Origin: Cymodocea nodosa
Taxonomy: Eukaryota > Streptophyta > Magnoliopsida > Alismatales > Cymodoceaceae
DNA length: 64,000 bases
Reading direction: 5' to 3'
Assembly: GCA_036874045.1 (NCBI GenBank)
Contig: JAZBRI010000010.1
Span: forward strand, 20,001-84,000
The notes below the pieces were generated by a model. It did no database searches. It was not told where the DNA came from and saw only the letters and a program-made list of their open reading frames with translations. Below, piece after piece: positions 32,576 through 43,475 of this stretch; the stretch's first letter is position 1; every line of letters begins with the position of its first letter. The translations under genes and the position numbers were made by a program.

Positions 32576-32593
32576 CCCTAACCCTAAACCCTA
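32576..32593 (+). repeat. Short telomeric tract
   Basis: About 18 bases of CCCTAA(A) between the poly(A) of SINE C and the 5'-truncated LINE-B that starts at TTTTCAAAGTC. Confidence 0.9.
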
Positions 32594-33881
32594 TTTTCAA
32601 AGTCATAAACATTTTTTACAAGCTCTAGTTAAGGATAACTGGAGCATTAAAGGGAGAAGAATGTCTGTTTTTCATTGGTCTCCTTCCTTCTCACTTGGAA
32701 TGGAAGCAATTTGGGCTCCTGTTTGGGTTCACTTACCTCATCTGCATGCACATCTCCATGCTCCGGGAGCCATAAAGTCCATCGCCAAACTCCTTGGTAA
32801 ATACCTCTGTGCTCATAAAGATGTCTGCAATTTCACGAGACCTGGGTTGGCAACGATATGCGTTGAGATGGATCTGTCGAAGCCTCTCCCACGCTCAATC
32901 ACCATCGATAATGGAGGAGAGATCATAGTCCAAAAAATCTTATATCCATTCGAGCCAAAATTCTGTACTCATTGCTGTAAAATCGGGCACATAGCTCAAC
33001 AATGCAAAAAGAAAGCTGCTTCTGACAATGCTGGGCCATCGATAAGTTAGAAAAATACGGATGGAAATCACAATGCGTGGAAGGTAGTTTCACACAAAAA
33101 ATCCACGGAGATCAGAACTTCGCAACCAGTCAACTCCGACAAAAATGTATTAAATCAAACTACTAATATCCCTTTGACTGAGAAAGATTTGCCGCAGACC
33201 GTCCCTAAGACTCTCTCTCCAAGTCGTGCAGCTGTTGCACCTACAAATGCTCTAGAGCTGGTCAGATACGCAACCGCTACTTGCAATGTTGCAACATCGG
33301 GGAAGGTGGTAGAAAATCAGAAGAATATTATGCCAAACACGCAAACGTTGCAGGCGGCGAATACTGACAACATGCTAATTCAACGGATGCGCCGGACCCC
33401 TCTAACACACGAACAGGTGTCCGACGCAAAGCAGACCCCAGTTCAACCGAGCTCTTCCACGGTTAAACCGAGTCTCGAATTGTCAGACAGTCAAAAATTG
33501 CTGGACAACCCACCTAACAACATGCGACCGGTTCGGTCGCACCGGATTTAGATCGATAAGCAGGCGCTCGAAGTAAATATAAATCAGGTACAACCGGACA
33601 CATCTACGGTTAAACCGAGACATGAATCTTTTCAAAATCTTGCTTTACAGATTTTTAAATAAAAATTAAAAAATAAAGGTATAGAATCAAATTCGGACGA
33701 AGAAGATTCTTGTCCTGAGAAGCTTATGTCAGACTCTACAGACGAGGAAGCAGAATCTCCAAGGCAGAAAATCAACACGAATCGGCTATCCAAAAGACAA
33801 AGTACTCAGCTTAGACAGAAAAAATTACAGCTCATCCATGACTCAGAATCCTCGTAGAGTGTTAGTCTTACGTCCTTGTAA
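32594..33881 (+). pseudogene. LINE-B ORF1, 5'-truncated, several nonsense codons
   Basis: This matches ORF1 at 26370-27626 with the frame preserved throughout. It has the C-terminal half of the DUF4283-like region, an intact CX2CX4HX4C knuckle (CTHCCKIGH...QQC) at about 32968-33010, and the acidic/basic tail. Stops occur at about 33048 (CAG in the relative), 33549 (CAG), 33659 (GAA) and 33855 (CAG). CGGT...ACCG palindromes occur within the coding sequence around 33430-33620, as in the other copy. Confidence 0.87.
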
Positions 33882-33907
33882 GATTGAAGCGGCCTAGCAT
33901 TGATAAT

Positions 33908-36900
33908 ATGGATATATTATTTTGGAATTGTCGAGGGTTGGTAAATAAATCAACCCAAAATTTCGTCAAAAATCTTATAGAGAAGCATAAGTTACAAACT
34001 ATATTCATCCAAGAACACTTTATGTCTTAAGATGATGCCTGAAAATTTGTAGATAATATAAATTGGAATCATCACTATGGAAATTCAAAGATATGTGCCT
34101 TTTGGTCTGATAATCTGGATATACAACATTGGGAGTCACACTCGCAAGCCATCACCTACAAGGTTTCAAAATCGTCTTATCAAGATCTTCTAATTTCGGT
34201 GGTTTATGCTTCATGCAATCAGACTATCCGTAGAAATCTTTGGGATTATTTAACGGATCTGAATACAAGAACTACACATGGCCCATGGATGCTTGGGGGA
34301 GATTTCAATGTTACTAGACATATAGATGAAGTTCAGAATATTATTCACATACATCAGTCAACAAGACAGGAGTTTAATGATTTCATAAATCAAAACCAAC
34401 TCATAGAGCCTGCTCATTTTGGAGATACGTTTTCCTAGTGCAACAATAGAACTGACAATAACAGAAAATTAGCAAGATTAGATCGCATTTTGTTGAATAA
34501 TTCTCTGTTTGAACAATTCAAAGACGAGATTATTTATGGAGAACGGATTTGCTCAGATCATGCTTATATCAGGATACAAAACAAAAACATCAAAGGTTGG
34601 GGCCTAAGATTGTTCAAATTTAAAAATTTCTAATTAACTTATGAAGATATAAATCATATTGTCAGAAATGTTTAGAGCAGTGTAAAATTCCAGAATCCAA
34701 TCACAAACTTCAGTGCTAAGCTCAAGATTCTAAAGAAAGCTCTCATTAGTTGGAATAGAAATAAAGTGGGAAATATTTTTTCTGAGGAACAGAATATATT
34801 GAAACAAATTCATTCATTAAAGTAGAATTTTCAGAAAGAGCCTGAGACTTGCACGTTAGAGGAAAATTCTATGGTTATCAATCTCAAAGAAAAGCTTATA
34901 AAGAATACAGCTCGACAATCTAATTTACTAAAACAAAGTTCTCACATTAATTGGTTGTCAGAAATGGACAGAAATACAAGATTCTTCCATCAACTTATCA
35001 AACGGAGAAACTCGAAGGATCATTTCAAAAGTTTACATACAAGCAGTGAAGATGAAGATCAAATTAAAAAGAGAGGTAAAGACTACTTTTCAGAATTATT
35101 ACATTCTCAACAAGTTACTAAGGATCAGAGTCTGTTTGATAATATATCGAGAGTTTTAAATGAAAGTCACAATCAATGCTTATGGGAAATTCCTACTATT
35201 GTTGAAATAAAAGATGTCTTAGCCTCTCTCCCCAATAGTAAAGCACCCGGGCTAGATGGTTTCACAGCAGAATTCTATATGAAATTTTGGGAGGTAATTG
35301 GTACAGATTTTTGAGTTGCTGTACAATACTTTTTTACAGGTGCAAGACTTAACAATAAATGGAAAGCCACATTTATTGCTTTGATTCCCAAAAGAAAGCA
35401 ACCAGGAAATTTTGCAGATTTTAGGCCTATCAGCTTATGTAATATCTCTTACAAGATAATAGCCAAAATTATTGCCAACAGAATCTCCAAAGTGATTACA
35501 CTTATGATATCTCCCACTCAAGCAGCTTTCATCAAGGAAAGAAGTATTCATGATAACATTTCCTTAGCATAAGAATTGATTCAATATATTGATCAAGGCC
35601 ATCGGAGAGGTAATCTCATTGTCAAATTAGATATGGAAAAAGCTTTTGATAGAATGAACTGGACGGTTATTTTTCATACCCTTAAAGCTTTCGATTTTGA
35701 CTCCAAAATCATCAACATCATCTCAAATTGCATCTCTGACAACCCTACGTCAGTGTTATTCAATGGAGCACCCTCACAATTTTTTTACCCTTCTAGAGGT
35801 CTCCGTCAAGGGGATCCACTTTCACCTTTCCTTTTTATCATCACTGAAGAATTGCTGGGTAGAGCGCTCCTCAAGCTCCAACAGGAATCAAATTATGTTC
35901 CTTATAAATGTCAAAGCAGACATTGGCGTATTTCTCACTTGCTCTTTGCAGATGATGCCCTTTTATTCCTAAATGGTAGGAAATCTATGCTTCAAAAAGT
36001 CATTGATATCCTCAAGAAATATGAAATGACTACAGGCCAAAAGATAAATTACGAAAAAAGCAACTTCTTTGTATCAAAGAAAAGTCCAGCACATCGCATT
36101 GCATTCATAAAGGACACTCTTGGTTGCAAGCAAAGTGATTGGCCTTTCATCTACTTAGGTTGTCCTATCTTCAAAGGACAACCTAGGATAAAATATTTTC
36201 AATATCTGATTGACAAGATTCAAAATAAAATGGCAGGCTGGAAAGCAAGATTTCTCAGTCAAGGAGGTAGACTAATGCTGATAAAGCATGTTCTGAATTC
36301 CATACCTATACACACTCTAAGTGCCATTCCACTTCCATTGGGCATTATCAACAGAATCAATTCCATTTGTGCTAAATTTTTCTAGTCTGGCGACAATACC
36401 AAAAAGAATTTTCATTGGCTTTCATGGAGAAGAATAGCTAGACCTATTACAGAGAATGGACTTGATATCAGAAATACGAGAGATCAGATTACCGCTTTTA
36501 GATTGAAGCAAATCAAAAAAATACTGGATAACTCAGGTACCTGGGCTCAAGCCATAAATGCTATACACGGGTCGATGGATCAAATAGCAGAAGGACACGA
36601 CAATAATATAAATAAAATGTTCAATAGCTATTGGAGTAATTATAAACACTTATTTCAGGAATCTGGAGCTTTATGCGGACATAAGTTCTCAATCAAAGCT
36701 GCTTGGGACTTAGTGCGAGTTCATCACCATCAAGATAACAAGCTTAAAGGCATGTGGTCTACGCAGATTCCCACAAAAATTTCAGTTTTCCTGTGGAAAT
36801 TAAACAGAAATATCATTCCAATGGATGATATTCGGACTCAGGCTGGATATTATCTCCCTTCTATGTGCAGCTTCTGCAGCAATTATTCAGAAACATCCCA

Positions 36901-37195
36901 TCATATTTTTTACGATTGCAGGTTTGTCAAGGAGTTGGTACATCGGCTCAACAATATCCTAAATATTGACGAGATTACCAACTGGAAAGAATGGAGCAAG
37001 CAAAAAATTTTCTCTCAGAAAAAATCTCCTTAGTTGAATATTCTTAAATATTTAACATCAACTACGTTATGGTGCATTTGGATCCATATGTGTGATATTA
37101 TTTTCCATGACATTCAACCAAACATTTCTGCGGTAATCGGGAGGATATCTCATTTTATTCAACTTTTTAAAGTATAAGAAGAAATGAGTAGATAG
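33908..37195 (+). pseudogene. LINE-B ORF2, frame kept but about eleven nonsense codons
   Basis: It has the same 1,096-codon length as the copy at 27653, with no net indel. Stops lie near 34028, 34040, 34436, 34631, 34673, 34823, 35312, 35570, 36383, 37031 and 37172. Against the other copy most replace CAG, CAA, CGA or TGG. RT motifs survive, with VKLDMEKAFDR, GLRQGDPLSP and FADD all regular, as does the zinc finger CSFC...HHIFYDC. The RT aspartate missing in the full-length copy is present here. An old, decayed copy. Confidence 0.9.
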
Positions 37196-37243
37196 CAATT
37201 CACAGTTCTCGGAGATGAAATAACAAAAATCGAGGAATACGGA

Positions 37244-37978
37244 GTGTAGAACATGTTTGCAAAGTTTCATTTTTTTTTAGACTATTTTTCAAAGGTTTTT
37301 AATTTTATTTTCTAAAGGTATCAACAATTTTGAGTTTATCGAGTGCTAGTTTTAAGCTCGACGCCTATGCAGTGCTTGCATCGTATGTTTTGTGAAATTC
37401 AATTTTGTAAATTTTCCTTGTTAGTGTAACGAATCTACTTTCAAGGTGCATTTATTTCGTAGTGTTTCATGAAGATTTGACAGATATCTGATTTTTGCAT
37501 CGAAGGTGCGTTTATGGAAAGTTTCCATAACCGTCTGCACCCCTTTCTTAAATAAGATATTGCTAGCATTTTAAGTGGAGTTAATCAACGAAATTACTAT
37601 CATTTTAAAGATATTTCGAGGATCCTTCCAATCGTTATTTTTGCTAGATTTTTAGACATTCAAGTTAGAAGTTATTAGAGTTAAAAATCGAGCATAAATT
37701 CTGTGATTTTAGGGTTGATACTCATTGATTTCTTGAATATCTTATGATAACTTAAGAATTAATTGGATTTTGGGGAAATCTTATAAACCTTAATTGTGCT
37801 ATGAATTTTGTATATTAATATCAAGTAATTAGAGTTTAATTATGAATTAATTTAGTGTGGGTATTTTATCGGATAATCATTTCAATAAAATTAATTTAGA
37901 TAAACTCCTTGTGGATTCGACTTGTACTTGCACATGCTTATTACAATGGGTACCGTGCGCTTGCAGTTATAAATGTAA
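37244..37978 (+). repeat. LTR/leader-like remnant
   Basis: Non-coding. CTTGTGGATTCGACTTGTACTTGCAC at 37907 and GTGCGCTTGCAGTTATAAAT at 37955 match the conserved leader just before the primer site of the gypsy elements here. GTGCATTTAT and GTGCGTTTAT repeats lie at 37447 and 37505. The left edge cuts LINE-B. The class is inferred only from the leader-like motif. Confidence 0.45.
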
Positions 37979-38525
37979 AATTTGCGCTTTTGTCATAAAA
38001 GTGTTGTAGTTACTATTTGAAATATCTAAATGTTAGTATTGATTAATGACAAATCTAATATTAACTAACATTAAAGAACTTAATCGATGTTATTTACATT
38101 CTATGGAACCGTCCAATGGTTGGCCGAATTCCTCTATAAATAGCAATATTTAATTGGAAAGGTAGGCTCATGGAGTTAACTTAAGTCTACAAGGTTAGTC
38201 TGTTGAGTTAACTATAACTCCACGAACTAAGTCCGTTGAGTTGATTATAACTCAACGGAGTGCTTAACTAAACATATATAAACTTCAATATAAAAATTGA
38301 AATAGTACACAATTCTTACTCAATCTCTGTGGGATCGACCTATACTTGCACACAAATACAATATACACTATGCACTTGTAGTTAAAATACAAATTGAGCT
38401 TAATATCTAATTTGTGTGAATAGTTGTTTGTTTACTTCTAAAAGAATTTATTAATATAAGCATAAAAACAAATCAAATAAGTTTCTAATTTAACTTTTCA
38501 CAATAATATAGAGGGCTACATTCCT
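37979..38525 (+). mobile_element. Athila-type LTR, 3' part
   Basis: Closely similar to 46672-47165, including TATTTGAAATATCTAAATG, CCAATGGTTGGCCGAATTCC, the TATA-like CTCTATAAATAGC, the GTTGAGTTA palindromes, GGGATCGACCTATACTTGCA and the end TTTAACTTTTCACAA. It is joined to degenerate LINE-C at about 38525 without a primer site. Confidence 0.75.
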
Positions 38526-40478
38526 AGCGCTTCTCCCCAAGACTAACTCCCCCACTTTTTTTCGAGACTTCTAACCTATTAGTCTTTGCCAAGTGCGCTA
38601 CAAGGTCATATCCAAAATCTTAACCAATCGGATCTTCTCCTTTCTTAATTGGCTTATCTCTCCTTCCTAAGGTGCTTTTGTTCCTAGCCATAACATTTTC
38701 TACAACATTGCCCTAGCACAGGACTTACTATAAAAGTTGAGTAGAGGAGACAACATTATTATCAACCTAGATATGGAAAAGGCTTACAACAAACTTGAGT
38801 GAGATTGTGTCTACAGGGTGCTTTCTACCTTTGGTTTTGACCAAAGTTGTATTTGACTCATCAAAGGATGCATGGAATCTATGACCTTCTCAGTTCTACT
38901 TAATGGGACCTCCTCCCCCTTTTTTTTCTTCCTCTCGTGGTCTTAGGCAAGGGGACCCCCTTTTCCCATACCTCTTTATTTTGATCGAAGAGTTACTTTG
39001 CAAGGGGCTATGTTGGATGGAAAAGCTCCTAATTTTGTTCCTTTTCAGATTGGGGCCCCTGGTTTCTATCTTCCTCACCTATTGTATGCGGATGACACTC
39101 TCCTTTTCCTCAATGGTGGTAAGAACCAATTTATTACCTATATGGACATCCTTAAGGAGTACCAAAGGGCCTCAGGTAAGAAGGTCAACATCTCCAAGAG
39201 TTTCTTCATGACTGCTGATGCCAACCCCTCCCCCCCCCCTAATCGAGTTTATCGCATTGAACAAATCACCAGTTTTGTTAGGCATCAACCCCTGTTTTTC
39301 TACCTAAGTTGTCCCCTCTTTTAGTGCTCCTCGAACGACTTCTTTTCAATTCTTGGTTGACAAGATTACTAAGAAGTTGGCTAATTGAAAAGCTAAATGC
39401 CTATTGATTGGTGGGTGACTCACCCTCATCAAACACGTGTTGGCGAATGTCCTGTGCCATGTGTTTAGTGTTTATGATGTCCCCTAGAAGATCATAAACA
39501 AGCTCCACATTGTTTGCGCCTATTTCCTGTGGGGGAGTTTTGATGATTTAAAGGCTAAGCACTAGGTGTAGTGGGATACAGTTTCCAAAACCCTCTTAGA
39601 GGGGGGTCTTGGCATTCGTGACTTTGAGGAGTTCACACTTGCTCTTCGAATCAAGTTGGTGACTCAGACCCAAAATGGGGAGGGTCTTTAGCTCTCTTCT
39701 TTTCGGGCTACTTATGGTGGTGTGGTATCCACACCACGTCCCTATGCCTCACGTCTTTGGATTTTCCTACACTTCGCATGGAAGAGAGTTAAAGACTTTT
39801 TCTCTTAGGAGGGGGGGGACAGGACTCTTCCAACTCTTTATTCTCTTGACCTTGGAGATGGTGGATTTTGATCTCCTACTTGGTGAAACTTTTCATCTCC
39901 TTCAAGCAGATAGAGTTGACTTGTTCCTCATTCCATTCATGATGTGGTGGTGGGCATGGGGGGGTGTATCGATAGACACCACGATCGATTTTCCTAGGTG
40001 GGGAGTAGAAAAGGTGTAGTTCCTATTGCATGTACTTGGGATGTGATTAGGAAACGTTCCCCATGCACTCCTTGGAATGAGCCACTTTAGTAGAGATACC
40101 TTTCAATGAAGATATCCTTCTTCCTTTAGCAGTTAGGTTGAGGGGTTCTCCCCTTCGACGAGTTCATTCAGGCTAGGGGAACTACGTTGGCCTCGATCTA
40201 CTCCTATTGCCACTAGTTCCATGATATTGACACTACTCAATACACTTTCTTTGTTGGGGAGTGGGTCGTGTGTTCCTAGGCTTGGGTTAGTGCTATCCTT
40301 GGTTTGGAGATCTCCAACGTCATTCACTAGAAGTGTTGGGTGGTTGATGCTCTCTAGTACACTAGGAAAAACTTAAATAAGAGAAGAAACAAGTTCATTG
40401 CTAGAGCCATCCTTTGGGAGATATGGAAGGCTCGATGTAAAGTTATAGTCACGAGGTTCTCTAGATCCTTTAGTTGAG
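38526..40478 (+). pseudogene. LINE family C ORF2, degenerate
   Basis: Translation across frame changes follows LINE reverse transcriptase: a PISLCQVRYKVISKILTNR-like block, NLDMEKAYNK, SRGLRQGDPLFPYLF, then LLYADDTLLFLNGGKN, with YADD in place of FADD. It ends with a C-terminal ILWEIWKARCKVIV motif near 40440. Stops and frameshifts are frequent. It is GC-richer than families A and B and clearly more distant from them. It is cut on the right by a minus-strand gypsy fragment at about 40480. Confidence 0.8.
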
Positions 40479-41036
40479 GGGTTGTAGATGTAAATTCATC
40501 CAGTGTATTTAGCTTCCTTTCTAGATCATCTAATCTCATTGCATTTAGTTTTCGATCAATTTTCATTATGGTTTTTTCAGTTTCATAGATGATATCGATT
40601 TTAGGTTTTGAATAATTTTCCTTATAGTTTATTTGGTTGACTTATTACTAATAATACATGTATTATTCCAATTTGTCTAGGTTTTGTTCTAAACTTCATT
40701 TAAGTCTGTCATACCTATCTCAAACTTCTCTGTCTCTTGACATATTACTTGTCCTAAATTGACTATTGGTTGAGTAAATATAAGATTTTCATATTCAGTT
40801 CTATTGTATTGAATATAATTCATTTGTTGCTCATTTGATCTACCCATCTGCAATCATCTCAGTTTCAAATAATGAACAATGTCATGCTCTTCCAAATTGT
40901 AGAACTCACATATGCTAACTACAAGTTTCAGAAATCCTTGAGTATAAGCATATGTCATATTCTCAAAAATAAAAACACAACACTTCTTATGCTATGAAAA
41001 CAAAATAGTCACTACAATTTTTTTAAGTTTTCATTC
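40479..41036 (-). pseudogene. Gypsy internal 5' region (gag leader part), degenerate
   Basis: On the minus strand, directly after a primer-binding-site-like sequence, this matches 48160-48738 in order, including the RLNDLKRKLNAL-type coiled segment (here RLDDLERKLNTLDEF). No catalytic domain is in view. Only a 5' piece remains, joined at about 40480 to LINE-C. Confidence 0.6.
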
Positions 41037-41054
41037 CTTTGCAATGGTGCTAGG
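41037..41054 (-). promoter_or_regulatory. Primer binding site, tRNA-Asp-like (degenerate)
   Basis: The minus strand reads CCTAGCACCATTGCAAAG. The plant gypsy site complementary to tRNA-Asp is TGGCGCCGTTGCCGGGG. The position, between an LTR end and the internal region, supports the call. Confidence 0.55.
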
Positions 41055-41074
41055 AAAACTTGATTGGTTGTTCT

Positions 41075-41872
41075 TATTTACTTAAATATATGTTTATATT
41101 TTCTTTTAGAAGTAAACAAATAATTTTCATGAATAAGATATTAAATCCAATTCATAATTAACTGCAAGTGCACAATGTTTATTGCATAAATGTGCAAGTA
41201 TAGGTTGATCCTACAGAGAATGAGTAAAAATTTCAAACTATTTAAATTTTTATAGTTAGAGGTTTTTGTGTTCTAAATTATTCACTTTGTTGAATTAATA
41301 CTAACTCAATGGACTTAGTTCGTTGAGTTATAGTTATCTCAATGGACTATCCTTGTAGAGTTAAGTTAAATCAACGAGCCTTACTAGTAATTTCAAATTA
41401 AAATTACTGTCTATAGGGAATACAGCCATCCATTGGGCAGTTCTACAGAATGTAAATAATATCAATTAAACTTTTAATGTTAGTTTATATGATATTTATC
41501 ATTAATTAGCACTAACATTTAGATATTTCAAATAGTAACCATATTAATCAGGATTTTAGAATTGAGTACTAACTGGTTTTAGTAATTAGTAATACAATTT
41601 TCTAATTTTTGGAATGAAATAAACATAAAACATTCAACAATAATGACAATACAAAACAAACGATACAACATAGATTTGAAAAACACAAAAATAGATAATG
41701 AGTTTTTGTTTGTTTTTGCTATGATATGTTCTTGAAGATAAACAAAAGGTGAAATGTAAAATTCTCTATTGATAGTAATAACTCCTGTCACTACATGCAA
41801 CGTGGTTACACTACTAAAAACTTAATCACTTACTGTCACACATTCCTCTCCCTATAGAATCATGAACCGAGA
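41075..41872 (-). mobile_element. Athila-type LTR, 3' part
   Basis: The reverse complement matches the 3' half of the LTR at 45327-47170: the region TAAGTTTTTAGTAGTGTAA, then ATTTCACCTTTTG, the GTTGAGTTA palindromes (41290-41390) and the GTGCACTTGCAGTTA leader motif (41167-41181). It is truncated at 41872, where a plus-strand gag piece begins. Confidence 0.75.
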
Positions 41873-42124
41873 AATATCAACAATTAAACAATCGTCTAGA
41901 ATAGAGAAGTTAGAAAAGATAATTCAACAATTAAACAATCGTCTAGATCATATATTTGGAAATACTACCATTCAAAATCAAAATATGAATAGAAATATAC
42001 CCCCTAGATAGAAGGAATCAATAGAAGTTAGACCTATTGGAGGATTGCCAATGCAAGCAATGCCTAACCCGGTCAATAGAACTATTAATGAAATTGATAC
42101 CTCCTTTACGAGGGAAACTGAATG
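41873..42124 (+). pseudogene. Gypsy gag C-terminal piece (F-box element, copy 1)
   Basis: The translation matches the end of gag on the minus strand at 57141-57400: IEKLEKIIQQLNNRLD, then NQNMNRNIPPR and NEIDTSF. The frame has a TAG where the other copy has CAG. The upstream part of gag is lost at the junction with the minus-strand LTR. The F-box-like gene follows about 210 bases downstream, as in copy 2. Confidence 0.75.
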
Positions 42125-42336
42125 AAGCAGTATAATTGAAGCAACTATATATAATATAGTAAGTAGAAAAATATATAAAAAAAAATGTAAGTTTAATTAT
42201 AGTTAGTAATATCGTAGAGTTATTACTTAACTCATCGAACTAGTCTGTTGAGTTGTGACCTAACTCCACGAGAGTAAGTAGCTATGTTAATTTTATCTCT
42301 ATTAAATTTTGTTTATGTTATATAGAATCATAACAG

Positions 42337-43475
42337 ATGGAATTGATGAAATTATCACTGAATGCACTAAGGGAAGTACTAAGTAACTTATCAGCTAAAG
42401 ATTTGTGCAGATTGTATTGTGTGTCAAAAGAAATTAAAGAATGCGATAGAGAAAAATATTTTCATGGACTACAAGTTGCAAAAATGACTAATATTAGATA
42501 TGGATTTTTATGGAAGTCATTTAATCGTAGTTCAATCAACTATGAATATCTAGATATGGAAGAAACTACTGGAATTCCACCCAATACATTAGAAGGAATA
42601 GATCATATTATGGGGATAGATGAATGATTAATTATTTACAAAATCAAACCAATGTATGCAATTCTATTACTCAATATTTTGATTAGAAATCCTATCACTA
42701 GAGAAGAATGGAATATAGGAAGGCCTAATAGATTTGAACTACCAATTGAAAATTGTGGGTCAGCTTTAACATTTTCTAATAAAAATTCGACCATTCTTGA
42801 AAAATTGTATTATTGGAGACCAATTGGAAATTGGGATGAAGATTTATGTTTAAGTGTGTATAATTTTCTAAATAGATCTTGGACTGAAAATACTATGATA
42901 TATCTAGATCAGAAAACATTAATTAACAACATGCATGTCATACTTGATGGATATATATATCTAGTCACAAATATATCAGTTGCATTTAGATCTGATTTAT
43001 ACATAGTAAGCATAGATAGTTATGATAATGACTTTATAGAAATATTGCCTATACCTAGTGATATAGCTAAACCACCGTCTATAGAACATGATAAAATTCA
43101 ATTAGGAATGTGATATAATGAATATGATGATCCTACTTTATTCTGATAAGATAGTGGGATGAATTGATGAAATTTCAAATATGGATTATGAAAAACCTAA
43201 ATGAATGGAAGTGGAAAGAGGAATATATTGAAATATATGTAGAAATAGAAACAACTACATTATCTTGGAACAGAAGAGGATCCCTTTCTGCATTTCAATT
43301 CATTAATGGTAATACACTTATATTTAGTATTGATAACATACTACAAGTTTACAAGTTAAAAAGGAAAGTAGACTACATTAAAATAGAATTAATAGCAAAA
43401 AGAATTATGCTTAAAAAGTTTGCTTGGACTGACACGTTTATTTCATTTGTCACTACTTTTCAATCATGTTCTTAA
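42337..43475 (+). pseudogene. F-box-like gene carried by a gypsy element, copy 1
   Basis: A protein of about 379 residues can be followed. Residues 1-40 resemble an F-box (LSLNALREVLSNLSAKDLCR, then VSKEIK). The rest has features of F-box-associated domains: an NPITREEW-type phrase, a DLYIVSIDSYDND strand pattern and a WIMKNLNEW motif. F-box proteins usually link a target to an SCF ubiquitin ligase. The frame is broken by TGA at 42625-42627 (GGA in copy 2), TGA at 43111 (TGG in copy 2), a one-base deletion near 43140 and a TAG nearby. It follows gag in the same orientation and precedes the element's UTR and LTR. Dead copy of a captured gene. The F-box call rests on pattern recognition only. 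Confidence 0.7.

Larger units (their letters stand above)
32594..37243 (+). mobile_element. LINE family B, 5'-truncated copy, 3' UTR cut short
   Basis: It begins in the middle of ORF1, directly after telomeric repeat, as expected of incomplete reverse transcription. It continues through ORF2 and is cut about 50 bases into the 3' UTR, where other repeat sequence (TGTAGAACATG) starts. The 3' palindromes, poly(A) and following telomeric tract are missing, so the insertion has lost its right side. Confidence 0.9.
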
